Notes: generated by a model not told the origin, from the sequence alone. 64,000 nt of DNA from Photobacterium gaetbulicola Gung47 (GCA_000940995.1 CP005974.1:3286001-3350000); one strand, 5' to 3'. Positions 8,578 through 17,579 are shown, numbered from the stretch's first letter. Made by a program: numbers and translations.

Positions 8578-9711
8578 ATGATGAAAATATTACATATTGC
8601 AGCATTCGAAGGAAACATCGGTGACAATGCAAGTCACTTAGGTTTTTTATCCATATTGAAAAAGTTAAATATCAATGCGGAAATTGAACGATTAGAAATA
8701 AGAAAGTCATACAACAACTATAATCAAGCAGACAAACTACGTTTCGATTCGAACTTTGCCCAGAAGTGTAATCAGTACGACTGTGTACTCATCGGCGGAG
8801 GAGGCTTTCTTGATTTCTGGGTAGAGAATAGCGTAAATGGTACGACACTTAATATCAGTGACAAGGTGCTAGAGCAAATCAATGTTCCGATTCTCATAAC
8901 GAGTATTGGTTGCCATCCCCACCGAAAAGTCCCTGAAGGCAATGAAGCTAAATTCAAAGCCTTCTTAGATTATGTGATAACAGCACCTAACATTCAAATT
9001 GCCCTTAGAAATGACGGTTCAATAGACGTCATTAAGAAAAATTTTGGGGATCATTATCTTTCCAAGATTAGCCAGATCCTTGACCATGGATTCTTTTATC
9101 AACCTAAATTAAATAATGCCCTGCCAATAACTGGTGAGTATGTTGCTCTCAATATCACCAATGATCAGCTTGAAATGTACAATGAGGGTAGGAAGCTTAG
9201 TGACAAATCAGCCTATCTTGATGAACTAAGCCAACTCGTCACTGAAATAATTGACTCAAAAAAATGCAAAGTCGTCTTGATCCCTCATATACATAGTGAC
9301 GTGGAAGCGATTGCCGAACTCTTCAGTAATATTCCAGATCGCTATAAACGGAGTGACATAGTCATGGCTCCTTACTTTCAGGGGGATATTGCTACTGACT
9401 ACTTATTTTCGATATACCATAACAGCAAATGTGTTATTGGCTCCCGTTACCATGCAAATGTATGCTCAATGAGTACTAACTGTACAACCATTGGCCTTTC
9501 ACCCCTGAAACGAATTGAGTTCATTCACAGCCAGCTATCAACACCCGAAGCTTATATACCAATCGAACCAGGTTTTAAAGATAGAGTACTTTCGCTCATT
9601 GACCGTGCCCCATCTATTGACAGCCAAACTTTAGAGAATCTTCGGGCCCAAACTCTCGAATTTTACAGTCATTACTTTTCATCTATCAAACGAAAAGATA
9701 AAAACATATAA
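8578..9711 (+). CDS. polysaccharide pyruvyl transferase family protein
   Basis: The 377-aa product has the features of the polysaccharide pyruvyltransferase family: an N-terminal NIGDNASHLGFLSIL motif, CVLIGGGGFLDFW near residue 70, and a C-terminal SRYHANVCSMSTNCTTIGLS segment matching the family's GSRxHA signature. Such enzymes add pyruvate ketals to, or otherwise modify, surface sugars. The gene follows neuC closely, so it is probably the last gene of the cassette. It is clearly more AT-rich than the flagellar genes, which suggests horizontal acquisition. Start is ATG at 8578 or the adjacent ATG at 8581. The acceptor sugar is unknown. Confidence 0.7.
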   Translation: MMKILHIAAFEGNIGDNASHLGFLSILKKLNINAEIERLEIRKSYNNYNQADKLRFDSNFAQKCNQYDCVLIGGGGFLDFWVENSVNGTTLNISDKVLEQINVPILITSIGCHPHRKVPEGNEAKFKAFLDYVITAPNIQIALRNDGSIDVIKKNFGDHYLSKISQILDHGFFYQPKLNNALPITGEYVALNITNDQLEMYNEGRKLSDKSAYLDELSQLVTEIIDSKKCKVVLIPHIHSDVEAIAELFSNIPDRYKRSDIVMAPYFQGDIATDYLFSIYHNSKCVIGSRYHANVCSMSTNCTTIGLSPLKRIEFIHSQLSTPEAYIPIEPGFKDRVLSLIDRAPSIDSQTLENLRAQTLEFYSHYFSSIKRKDKNI

Positions 9712-10087
9712 ACCTCAAGGTTAATCTGAAGAAGATAGCTTGTGACATGTTTACATGGAAACTCATGTTACAAGTTTCTTCTTTAATGACAACATCCCGT
9801 CACTTTTTCAGCTCCACACCCAGCACCACCATCAAACTGTCATTTTGTTGACTACTATTCAACATAATAAAATCAATTTAAGGCATAATAAACGGATAGA
9901 GTCAATTTATATTTATTTACCTGAATTTTTATTTTTTCCCAAGCTCCTCTCTCCGCATCAACACTTTGTAAAATCTTTGATAACCAGATCTAACATTTAT
10001 AATTAATTTAGATTTACACTAGATAAACAGTATAACTTGTATATATAATTAATATAAATTGACACGTACAATTCATAGGCAAAACGT
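9712..10087. other. AT-rich intergenic region after the glycan cassette
   Basis: These 376 bases separate the pyruvyltransferase stop from the next small gene and are strongly AT-rich. A plus-strand open frame inside (9755-10006) has low-complexity content and no ribosome site and is not called. The stretch just before 10088 is rich in TATA-like words and could hold a promoter. No convincing terminator was seen. Confidence 0.5.
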
Positions 10088-10270
10088 ATGAATATTGGTA
10101 TTGCAACACTGCTGGGTTATGCCATCAAGGAAATCATTGCACCTGTGGTGCTCGATAATATTCGTGAAGGAAACCAGGAAAAAGTAGAGACCAACGAAAT
10201 TAAGTCGGCGCTGTCTGAGAGTGAGGATACGCTGAAGATTATCTCTTCAATTGTGGATGTGTTTGTTTAA
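10088..10270 (+). CDS. small hypothetical protein, 60 aa
   Basis: A 60-codon frame starts MNIGIATLLGYAIKEIIAPV and continues with an acidic helical segment rich in Glu, Lys and Ser. It has an AGG ribosome-like word about 8 bases before the ATG, and its base composition is less AT-rich than the DNA before it, as expected for coding sequence. No family is recognised. The N-terminal third is hydrophobic and the rest looks helical. It converges on flgJ, leaving only 12 bases between the two stops. It may belong to the inserted cassette or be a remnant. Confidence 0.45.
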   Translation: MNIGIATLLGYAIKEIIAPVVLDNIREGNQEKVETNEIKSALSESEDTLKIISSIVDVFV

Positions 10271-10282
10271 ACCATTTTTCTA

Positions 10283-11371
10283 TTACTGTTCTTGCTCCAT
10301 CAAATCACTCACCTGCTCGAATACCCGCATGACCTTCTCGCTGTACCTCGGATCGGTTGCATAACCAGCCTTGTGGATCTCATTGATAAACGCTTTCGGA
10401 TCTTGGGTATTTTCCAGAGCCACTGAATATCTAGGGTTCTGCTGCAAAAACTGGGCGTAGTCATTGAAGCTGGCGTCAAAAGAATCATAAGAACGAAACG
10501 CCGCGCGCTCTTGGACGGCAATCCCCTGGTGATATTCCAAGGTTTGCGTCGCCACTTTGTCACCTTTCCAACTCGGATCAGCCTTGATATTAAATAAGTT
10601 GTTGCTGTTACCGGCCGCATTGCTGATCACTTTTTTCCCCCACCCCGTTTCCAAGGCAGCCTGGGCTATCAGAACCGCAGGATCAACACCCAAGACACCG
10701 GCAGTGCGGCGCGCATAGGGGGCCATATGGGAAACAAAGGCTTGTGGCGTATCAAAACGTTGTGGCTGCGGTGATGGTTGAACCAGACCAGGCGTATTCG
10801 GACCGGAGGCACCATTGGCCGCGGTTCGCTGGGCGCTCGCCTTGTTGGCTATCTGGATGATTTCCTCTTCACTCATCGCAGACTGGGCAGGCGCATTGCT
10901 GGCAGGCAACGACAGGCTTGGGCTGTTTTCACCCGAGCGGTTATCCGCACTGACGTCTTGCCGCTCGAAAGGCAGGAACTTGCCGCCCCTGTCTAGCTCA
11001 ACAAAGCGCGGCTCTTTGGCCAACGTACCCTCACTCTGCTGAACAGTACTGTCCTCTTGGTGGGCGCCGAGCTGCTGGACAATCATATCGGCCAAGCCCA
11101 AAGAATTGCTACGACTGAGTTCGCTGGCCATCTGCTCATCATGCATCTGCTCGAAAAATTTGGCGTTGCGGCTGCTCATCAAGTCCGACTCGAACGCAGC
11201 GTTGGCCTCACGCATCGATTTGAATATCATCTGGGTAAAGATGGCCTCAAACTGCTCGGCTGCGGCTCGCAGGCTGGCCTGCTCTCCCTCTTTTCCCGTT
11301 TTCACCCCTGCACGTAGGCGATCGAGGCTTGAGATATCAAGAACAAAGCTGGTATCAGTCGGACTTTTCAT
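10283..11371 (-). CDS. flgJ: flagellar rod cap / peptidoglycan hydrolase FlgJ
   Basis: FlgJ caps the growing rod and opens the peptidoglycan in the periplasm. Residues about 30-110 are the rod-binding domain (AAEQFEAIFTQMIFKSMREA, SRNAKFFEQMHDEQMASELS). A Pro/Ser/Gln-rich linker follows, and residues about 205-355 are the glucosaminidase domain (VDPAVLIAQAALETGWGKKV, NLFNIKADPSWKGDK, YATDPRYSEKVMRVFEQ). The catalytic Glu of ALETGWG is present. Length of 362 aa is at the upper end for dual-domain FlgJ because of the linker. It follows flgI by 12 bases. Confidence 0.96.
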   Translation of the reverse strand: MKSPTDTSFVLDISSLDRLRAGVKTGKEGEQASLRAAAEQFEAIFTQMIFKSMREANAAFESDLMSSRNAKFFEQMHDEQMASELSRSNSLGLADMIVQQLGAHQEDSTVQQSEGTLAKEPRFVELDRGGKFLPFERQDVSADNRSGENSPSLSLPASNAPAQSAMSEEEIIQIANKASAQRTAANGASGPNTPGLVQPSPQPQRFDTPQAFVSHMAPYARRTAGVLGVDPAVLIAQAALETGWGKKVISNAAGNSNNLFNIKADPSWKGDKVATQTLEYHQGIAVQERAAFRSYDSFDASFNDYAQFLQQNPRYSVALENTQDPKAFINEIHKAGYATDPRYSEKVMRVFEQVSDLMEQEQ

Positions 11372-11383
11372 CTTGTTCTCCCG

Positions 11384-12502
11384 TTAGATGACGATCAGCT
11401 GGCCTTCAATGGCACCTGCTTGCTTCAAGGCTTGCAAAATCGCCATCAGATCTGAAGGAGCAGCACCAACCTGATTCACCGCACGGACCAAATCATCCAG
11501 CGTCACGCCCGGCTCGAACAAAAACATCCGCGAGTCTTCTTCAGTCACGGTAATTTCGCTATCCGGCACCACTACCGTTTGGCCACCGCCAAAGGCATTC
11601 GGTTGACTAGCCGATAGGTTTTCCTTAATCGAAACCGTCATCCCACCATGGGTGATCGCCGCCGGCTTCAAGCGAACATGCTGACCGATCACTATGGTGC
11701 CGGTACGCGAGTTAACGATAATCTGTGCGCCGGAATCCGCCGTCTCGAACTCGACATTTTCAATGGTCGATAGGAAAGCCACACGCTGACTGACATCACG
11801 CGGCGCACGAACCCTAACCGATGCCGCATCCATCGCCGAGGCCACATCGGGGCCCAGAAAGTTGTTAATCGCATCCACCATATTCTGCGCGGTGGAAAAA
11901 TCCGGTTCGAACAGGTTGAAGGTCAGGAAGTCGCCACGACCAAACGGGTTTGGCACTTCCTGTTCGACAATCGCCCCGGAAGGAATAGTACCTACGGTTG
12001 GGGTATTGCTGACAATTCTCGAGCCATCAGCGCCATCAGCGGTAAAGCCACCGACCACTAAGCTGCCCTGGGCCACTGCGTAAATATTGCCGTCCAAGCC
12101 TTTGAGGAAGGTTTGCAGCAAGGTACCGCCACGCAGGCTCTTTGCCGAGCCGACCGAAGAGACAGTGACATCGATCTGCTGGCCCTGCTTGGAGAAAGGC
12201 GGCAAGGTCGCATGCACCGCTACCGCGGCCACATTTCGGGTCCGGAAGCGCTCGCCTTCCGGAATGTTAATGCCAAAATTATTCAACATGGCGCGAAAGC
12301 TTTGCTCGGTATAGTACGCCGATGACGACTCGCCCGTCCCTGGCAGACCAACCACCAAGCCGTAGCCGACCAGCTGGTTATCCCTGACCCCCGCCACAGC
12401 CGCCACATCTTTAATGCGGGCAGCGTACGCCTGCGGTGAAACGACTGGCAATACCGATAGCATCAACAAGCTAAATAGCACTGATTGAAAAAACTTTTTC
12501 AT
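11384..12502 (-). CDS. flgI: flagellar P-ring protein FlgI
   Basis: FlgI polymerises in the periplasm into the P ring around the rod. The 372-aa product has a signal peptide ending at about residue 27 (PQAYA before ARIKDVAAVAGVRDNQLVGY). Family-typical segments follow (GLVVGLPGTGESSSAYYTEQ, LEPGVTLDDLVRAVNQVGAA-like C-terminus, DLMAILQALKQAGAIEGQLI). Length is normal. It lies between flgH and flgJ in the usual order with 3- and 12-base spacers. Confidence 0.97.
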   Translation of the reverse strand: MKKFFQSVLFSLLMLSVLPVVSPQAYAARIKDVAAVAGVRDNQLVGYGLVVGLPGTGESSSAYYTEQSFRAMLNNFGINIPEGERFRTRNVAAVAVHATLPPFSKQGQQIDVTVSSVGSAKSLRGGTLLQTFLKGLDGNIYAVAQGSLVVGGFTADGADGSRIVSNTPTVGTIPSGAIVEQEVPNPFGRGDFLTFNLFEPDFSTAQNMVDAINNFLGPDVASAMDAASVRVRAPRDVSQRVAFLSTIENVEFETADSGAQIIVNSRTGTIVIGQHVRLKPAAITHGGMTVSIKENLSASQPNAFGGGQTVVVPDSEITVTEEDSRMFLFEPGVTLDDLVRAVNQVGAAPSDLMAILQALKQAGAIEGQLIVI

Positions 12503-12505
12503 GAT

Positions 12506-13285
12506 TTACATCGCCGCATTGAAGAATCGGGCAAACCAGCTTGGGGTTTGGGTGTCCTGACGATCGCCGGTCGCCGAATACTGGATACGCGCATTGGAAA
12601 TCCGCGTCGACGGGATCGAGTTCTCGGAGTCGATATCATCAGGGCGGATCGTCCCGCTCACCCGGATGTATTCATCACCGCTGTTGAGGGTCAGCCACTT
12701 CTCGCCGCGTACCAGCAAATTGCCATTAGGCAGCACTTCGATCACTTCCACCGAGATCGAGCCGGAGAAGCTGTTGCTTTGATCCGACGACAGACTGCCG
12801 GAGAATTTGTTGTCGTTGGTCAGGGCATACGACAGATCATAGTTGCCGAGATTGACCGGACGGCCACCCAGCATGATTGGCTGCATGTTCATATCGGTCG
12901 ATTTGCCCAAATCCGAACTGGCACTTTTTCTGGCCTGGGTATTTTCTTCCAGCAGCACAGTGACAATATCGCCAAGGCCGGCCGGACGGGAATCGTTATA
13001 CAGCCCCATTGAGTTGCTACTGCTAAACAGTGAGCCGGTTGAGGTTGCGTAATGTTCCGGTTTTTCCGGCGGACGGACCGAAGACCAGTTCGGATCGCCC
13101 TGAACCGCATCTTCCCGCGTCCGGACCAGACCGATGATGCCATCGCTTTGCTCGGTCGAACCTTCAACCGCATCGACATCACTGACGGCGCTATCGAGAT
13201 CAGAGCCGGTATCAAAATCCTGCGCACAACCCGAGATAATCGCCACCAACAGTGTCACCCTCAGCACCGGCCAATACTTACCCAT
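12506..13285 (-). CDS. flgH: flagellar L-ring lipoprotein FlgH
   Basis: FlgH forms the outer-membrane L ring. The 259-aa precursor has a lipoprotein signal with the lipobox IISGC, putting the acylated Cys at about residue 20. After an acidic spacer come the L-ring motifs GSLFSSSNSMGLYNDSRPAG, LGDIVTVLLEENTQARKSAS and LPNGNLLVRGEKWLTLNSGD. The acidic spacer makes it slightly longer than the enterobacterial protein. It starts 13 bases after flgG. Confidence 0.96.
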   Translation of the reverse strand: MGKYWPVLRVTLLVAIISGCAQDFDTGSDLDSAVSDVDAVEGSTEQSDGIIGLVRTREDAVQGDPNWSSVRPPEKPEHYATSTGSLFSSSNSMGLYNDSRPAGLGDIVTVLLEENTQARKSASSDLGKSTDMNMQPIMLGGRPVNLGNYDLSYALTNDNKFSGSLSSDQSNSFSGSISVEVIEVLPNGNLLVRGEKWLTLNSGDEYIRVSGTIRPDDIDSENSIPSTRISNARIQYSATGDRQDTQTPSWFARFFNAAM

Positions 13286-13298
13286 ACCCTACTCCCTG

Positions 13299-14087
13299 TT
13301 ATAGCTGCTGGTTAACGTAGCTCAGCATCTGGTCAACGGTTGAAATCACTTTGGAGTTCATTTCGTAAACCCGCTGCGCCTCAATCATGTTGACCAGCTC
13401 TTCGGTCACATTCACGTTGGAGGTTTCCAGCATCGACTGGCGGACGCTACCAAAGCCATCAAGCCCTGGGATCCCTTCCTGCGGATCACCGCTTGCGCCT
13501 GTCGGCAGGTAAAGGTTCTGGCCAATTGGCTCCAAGCCGCCTGGATTGATGAAGTTAGTCAGGTTGATCTGGCCCAGTACCTGGTTTTCCTGCTGATCGC
13601 GAATACGGGCGGACACCTCACCGTCGGTACCGACGGTAATGGCCACGGCATTATCCGGTACCACAATTTCAGGCTCCAGCACATAACCGGCACCCGACGT
13701 TACAATCTGGCCTTCGTTACTGACCGTAAACTGGCCGTTTCGGGTATAGCCGATGTTGCCGTCAGGCAGCATGACCTGGAAGAAACCGTCCCCCTCGACC
13801 ATCATATCGAGAGCATTATCCGTAGTTTGGGTATTGCCCTGGGTGAACACTTTCTGGGTGGCGACCACTTTAGAGCCGGCCCCGAGCATCAAACCTGATG
13901 GCAGGGTGGTATCCTGGGTTGCCTGGCCGCCGGGCTGGTTGATGTTCTGGTAGAACAAGTCTTCAAATACCGGGCGGCTTTTCTTGAAACCCACCGTCGA
14001 GGCGTTAGCTAGGTTATTGGAAACCGTTGAGATATTGGTTTGCTGGGCATCAAGGCCAGTCTTACTAACCCAAAGAGCTGGATGCAT
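13299..14087 (-). CDS. flgG: flagellar distal rod protein FlgG
   Basis: FlgG builds the distal rod. The 262-aa protein starts MHPALWVSKTGLDAQQTNIS with the rod-family motif (NNLANASTVGFKKSRPVFED) and ends with the conserved C-terminal helix (NVNVTEELVNMIEAQRVYEM). Length exactly suits FlgG and exceeds FlgF only slightly. It overlaps nothing and is 17 bases after flgF, within the flgFGHIJ transcription unit suggested by the sigma-54 site upstream of flgF. Confidence 0.97.
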   Translation of the reverse strand: MHPALWVSKTGLDAQQTNISTVSNNLANASTVGFKKSRPVFEDLFYQNINQPGGQATQDTTLPSGLMLGAGSKVVATQKVFTQGNTQTTDNALDMMVEGDGFFQVMLPDGNIGYTRNGQFTVSNEGQIVTSGAGYVLEPEIVVPDNAVAITVGTDGEVSARIRDQQENQVLGQINLTNFINPGGLEPIGQNLYLPTGASGDPQEGIPGLDGFGSVRQSMLETSNVNVTEELVNMIEAQRVYEMNSKVISTVDQMLSYVNQQL

Positions 14088-14104
14088 TGGTTAACTCCTC
14101 GCTA

Positions 14105-14857
14105 TTATCCGATTCGCATTAATGATGAAGACGCTTTGTCCATGTCTTCTGCGGTTTTCATCAATTTGACTTGCATTTCAAAGTGGCGCTGAAGGTCAAT
14201 CATGCTGACCATCTCACCCACGGCATTGACGTTGCTGCCTTCCAGAGCGCCGCTGAGCAAGGTTACCCCCGCGTCGGCTTCAAGCCCCTGAGGGTTGGGG
14301 GTCGTTGGCTTGAACAGGCCATCGACATCCTTGTATAACTCGTTGTTGTCAGGGTTAACCAGTTTGATCCGGTTAATGATCACCATCGCTTCCGGCGGCG
14401 CCCCCTGCGGCAAGATGCTGACCGAGCCGTCTTTCTGAATTTCAATTTTGTTGATTGGGAGCGGCACGAAGATCGGGGCATCGGCATCGCCCAAAATAAG
14501 CTGACCATTACTGTTTTGCAGCATGCCCATTTCATCGATCTTCAAATGACCGGCGCGGGTGTAGGCTTCTTGGCCGGATGCATCTTGCACGGCCAGCCAA
14601 CCGTTACCTTCGACAGCGACATCCATGGCACGACCGGTCATTTTGACCGAGCCCTGCTCGAAGTTGTTGCCCGGACGCTCGGTCATGGCAAAAACCCGGG
14701 TCGGCAACCCTTCGCCATAGGCCTGCATACTTCTCGCCTGCTGCAGATCAGCGCGAAAACCCGTGGTATTGACGTTGGCCAAGTTGTTGGCTGCAACCTG
14801 CATGCCGTACATATCTTGTTTGGCGCCACTCATGGCAAGAAATAATGCGCGATCCAT
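14105..14857 (-). CDS. flgF: flagellar proximal rod protein FlgF
   Basis: The 250-aa product begins MDRALFLAMSGAKQDMYGMQ and has NNLANVNTTGFRADLQQARS and the C-terminal NVNAVGEMVSMIDLQRHFEM, typical of FlgF. The ATG at 14857 is chosen over an upstream in-frame start because it matches FlgF proteins and is preceded by a GGAC/AGGGGA purine stretch. It has its own sigma-54 promoter, separated from flgE by a terminator. Confidence 0.95.
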   Translation of the reverse strand: MDRALFLAMSGAKQDMYGMQVAANNLANVNTTGFRADLQQARSMQAYGEGLPTRVFAMTERPGNNFEQGSVKMTGRAMDVAVEGNGWLAVQDASGQEAYTRAGHLKIDEMGMLQNSNGQLILGDADAPIFVPLPINKIEIQKDGSVSILPQGAPPEAMVIINRIKLVNPDNNELYKDVDGLFKPTTPNPQGLEADAGVTLLSGALEGSNVNAVGEMVSMIDLQRHFEMQVKLMKTAEDMDKASSSLMRIG

Positions 14858-14890
14858 CTGTCCGTCCCCTCTATCGATAGGCAATAGCAA

Positions 14891-14906
14891 TGCAAAAAGC
14901 ATACCA
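14891..14906 (-). promoter_or_regulatory. sigma-54 promoter for flgF-flgGHIJ
   Basis: The minus strand reads TGGTATGCTTTTTGCA with exact GG-N10-GC spacing and a TTGCA -12 element. The predicted start is near 14880, about 23 bases before the flgF ATG. Together with the terminator after flgE this points to a separate flgFGHIJ transcript. Confidence 0.75.
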
Positions 14907-15056
14907 CCAGAGAAATCACGGCTAATTGACTGATTTTAAAAGATGAAAAGCAAAAAAGGGAGATTAGGAAGCGCAGAGAGGAAAAGTGTTGCCGCTTAAC
15001 TGACGTTCATGGTCAAGAAACAAACAAATCACAGCAAGGGGAAATCATCGTGTGTC

Positions 15057-15105
15057 AAAAAACCGACGCGAGCCCATAACAACAGCGGTTATGGGCTTGT
15101 CGTCT
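15057..15105 (-). terminator. Rho-independent terminator after flgE
   Basis: The minus strand forms a stem of at least 10 perfect pairs (AGCCCATAAC with GTTATGGGCT, extendable through GACG/CGTC) closed by a 7-base loop, followed by GGTTTTTTG. It starts 13 bases after the flgE stop, so most flgB-E transcripts should end here. Confidence 0.85.
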
Positions 15106-15117
15106 TGCACTGAACAA

Positions 15118-16410
15118 TTAGCGGATTTGCAAGATGTTCTGCTGCAGCTGGTTGTTCACATCCAAGGCGCGCGAGCTGGCCTGGAAGTTACGCTGGGCGG
15201 TGATCAGGTCGACCAGCTCCTGGGTCATATCGATGTTCGACTGCTCCAGGGTACCGTTCTTGATCGAGCCGAATGAGCCTTGCGAGGCATCGCCCCACAC
15301 GGCTGCGCCCGAATCTTGGGTCACATTCCACAACGTACCGCCAAGCTGGGCCAGGCCTTGCTCATTGGCCACACGGGCCATGGCCACACGGCCAATCACC
15401 TTGTCCTTGCCGTTAGAGTACGAGGCCAGGATGTTACCATCGGAGTCAATATCGACATTGGACAGGTAACCTGTGGTTGCACCGTCTTCATCTTCCAGCT
15501 TGCGGATTTCAAACGGTGACGCATACTGGGTCGGCTCATCGTAGTTGAAAATCAGGTTCTGGGAACCGTCTGCGCCGCCAAGCTGAATACCCGCCGTCTG
15601 GAAATCAACGGTTTGGAAGTTTGGCGGATTGGTTACCAGCTGGCCTCCGGCATCAAACTGTAGATTGTGGCCCAAATGGCCGGCACCGTTATCAACACCA
15701 TTCTCGATATCGAGGGCTTTTTCACCGCCGCTATCACTGACCGTGTAATACACTTGCCAGGTATTATCAATCGGCGTTTTTACGTAATAGGCCGACATTT
15801 TCAGCGGGTTACCCAAGGAGTCATAAATCGTCGAAGAAGTCGATTTGTTATAGGAATCCGGATCAGAGAAATCGAACGGTGTGATCTTCGGCGCTTGTTC
15901 GCCGCTCGGCAGGTTCATCGCAACATTCATGTTCTTCGACATGTTCGGCTGGCCGAACGTATCATCGATCGTCATCGGCTTGGGCTCGTAGGAAGCGACC
16001 GTATTGGTCTCTTGGTTCACTTCATAGCCAAGCAGGTAATTATTGTCGGAATTGACAATCTCATTGTTGTTGTTGAGGTGGAAAGCACCATTACGGGTCA
16101 GGTTGTTGTTCGCCGGCTCGGCCTTGTTAGGCGCGACCGCAAAGAAACCGGTTCCCGAGACACGCAGATCCAGCGGATTATTGGTATAAATGCTCGAGCC
16201 TTCGTGGAACTGCTGGGCCACCGTTGCCGTTTGCACACCACCACCGGTCGTGGTCTTCGAGTTTGAGAAGATGGAGTTCGAATAGACATCAGCAAACTCG
16301 GCACGCGACTCTTTGAAGCCGTAGGTATTGGCATTAGCAATGTTGTTACTGGTAGTGTTGAGATCTTTTTGGGCCGCACCCAGGCCACTCAGGGCAATAT
16401 TCATGCTCAT
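15118..16410 (-). CDS. flgE: flagellar hook protein FlgE
   Basis: FlgE is the hook subunit exported by the flagellar type III system. The 430-aa protein begins MSMNIALSGLGAAQKDLNTT, carries NNIANANTYGFKESRAEFAD, has a large surface D2 region (about residues 140-350) and ends NIDMTQELVDLITAQRNFQA. Size is in the Vibrio range. A second ATG two codons downstream is an alternative start. flgD ends 6 bases upstream, and a strong terminator follows. Confidence 0.97.
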   Translation of the reverse strand: MSMNIALSGLGAAQKDLNTTSNNIANANTYGFKESRAEFADVYSNSIFSNSKTTTGGGVQTATVAQQFHEGSSIYTNNPLDLRVSGTGFFAVAPNKAEPANNNLTRNGAFHLNNNNEIVNSDNNYLLGYEVNQETNTVASYEPKPMTIDDTFGQPNMSKNMNVAMNLPSGEQAPKITPFDFSDPDSYNKSTSSTIYDSLGNPLKMSAYYVKTPIDNTWQVYYTVSDSGGEKALDIENGVDNGAGHLGHNLQFDAGGQLVTNPPNFQTVDFQTAGIQLGGADGSQNLIFNYDEPTQYASPFEIRKLEDEDGATTGYLSNVDIDSDGNILASYSNGKDKVIGRVAMARVANEQGLAQLGGTLWNVTQDSGAAVWGDASQGSFGSIKNGTLEQSNIDMTQELVDLITAQRNFQASSRALDVNNQLQQNILQIR

Positions 16411-16416
16411 CGTTGA

Positions 16417-17142
16417 TTATCCTTTCGCTTGTGCTTTTCCGACCTGAAGTACATCAGCCAAATTGAATTGTTTGTCGAGACCTGCCAGATTCAGCAATAC
16501 TTGGCCGTCTCCCTGCCCCATCACCACGCTGTTGACGTTGGCATGGGTGAATACGTCGTAGTTCTGTGTTTCGCCGCCGACCAGGCCCGATACCCGAAGT
16601 GTATATTGCCCCTCCGGCATCATTTTGCCCTGTTCGTTCTTGCCGTCCCACTCGATATCGTGATCACCGGCCCCTTTGGCGCCTAAGTTGATGGTGCGTA
16701 CCAGTTCGCCCTGCGGTGTTTCGACCCGCATCATGGCCTGATCGAGCGAGTTAGTCAGACGGACACGACCACTCAGCCCGCCTTCGGTGGCTTTCATACC
16801 GGTCGAACTTGGCACCAGTACATCCTGTCCCACCAACGTCGAAGCCTGCAGCGCCTGGTTAGATGTCATCGCGGTGTTGAGCAAGCCGAACTGCTCGTTC
16901 ATCTGGTTGATACCATCGACCGTGGCAAACGAGGCCATCTGGGCAATCATTTTGTCGTTACCGACCGGCTCGAACGGGTCCTGCTGCGATAACTGCTTGG
17001 TCAGCAAAGAGAGGAAATCCTCTTGCTTGAGCTGGTTCTGGCCTGTTGTTTTCTGCTCTTCTTGAACCTTCTTTTCTTGCATCGACTTCAGCTGGTCGAG
17101 GTAAGAGAGGTTGTTAGAACCCGCACCGTTGATACTGCTCAT
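16417..17142 (-). CDS. flgD: flagellar hook capping protein FlgD
   Basis: FlgD caps the hook during assembly and then leaves. The 241-aa product has the N-terminal FlgD region (TTGQNQLKQEDFLSLLTKQL, QDPFEPVGNDKMIAQMASFA) and a C-terminal Ig/tudor-like domain with the FlgD_ig motif (HDIEWDGKNEQGKMMPEGQY). It sits between flgC and flgE in the canonical order with short spacers. Confidence 0.96.
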   Translation of the reverse strand: MSSINGAGSNNLSYLDQLKSMQEKKVQEEQKTTGQNQLKQEDFLSLLTKQLSQQDPFEPVGNDKMIAQMASFATVDGINQMNEQFGLLNTAMTSNQALQASTLVGQDVLVPSSTGMKATEGGLSGRVRLTNSLDQAMMRVETPQGELVRTINLGAKGAGDHDIEWDGKNEQGKMMPEGQYTLRVSGLVGGETQNYDVFTHANVNSVVMGQGDGQVLLNLAGLDKQFNLADVLQVGKAQAKG

Positions 17143-17159
17143 TGCCGTTACTCCCTACC

Positions 17160-17576
17160 TTACTTGCCCATCTGCAATGTTTTCATCAGCATCTGCTTGC
17201 TTGCATCTGCCACCTGCACATTGTTCTGGTATGAACGCGATGCCGAAATCATGTTGGCCATCTCTTCCATCACATTGACATTCGGCTTGTAGATATAACC
17301 TTCTGCGTTGGCCATCGGGTGATCCGGGTTGTACTCCGCACTCAAAGGCTTTTCGCTCTCGACAATCCCTCTCACCTGAACCGGGACACTCTCGCTACGC
17401 TTGTAACTGGCATTCTGCAGCTCGGCGGCAAACACCGGGTGCCTGGCCTTGTAGGTCTCTTCAGCCGAGCTACTGACGCTGTTGGCATTGGCAAGGTTAC
17501 TGGAAGTGGTATTGAGGCGCACCGACTCAGCACTCATCGCCGAACCCGATACGTTGAAAATATTAAACAAGCTCAT
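17160..17576 (-). CDS. flgC: flagellar proximal rod protein FlgC
   Basis: The 138-aa protein starts MSLFNIFNVSGSAMSAESVR and contains TTSSNLANANSVSSSAEETY and the C-terminal PNVNVMEEMANMISASRSYQ, which identify FlgC. Length is standard. The spacer from flgB is 3 bases, so translation is probably coupled. Confidence 0.96.
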   Translation of the reverse strand: MSLFNIFNVSGSAMSAESVRLNTTSSNLANANSVSSSAEETYKARHPVFAAELQNASYKRSESVPVQVRGIVESEKPLSAEYNPDHPMANAEGYIYKPNVNVMEEMANMISASRSYQNNVQVADASKQMLMKTLQMGK

Positions 17577-17579
17577 TTA

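Noticed and set aside
9755..10006. 83-codon plus-strand frame
   Set aside because: AT-driven low-complexity sequence, no ribosome site, no domain.
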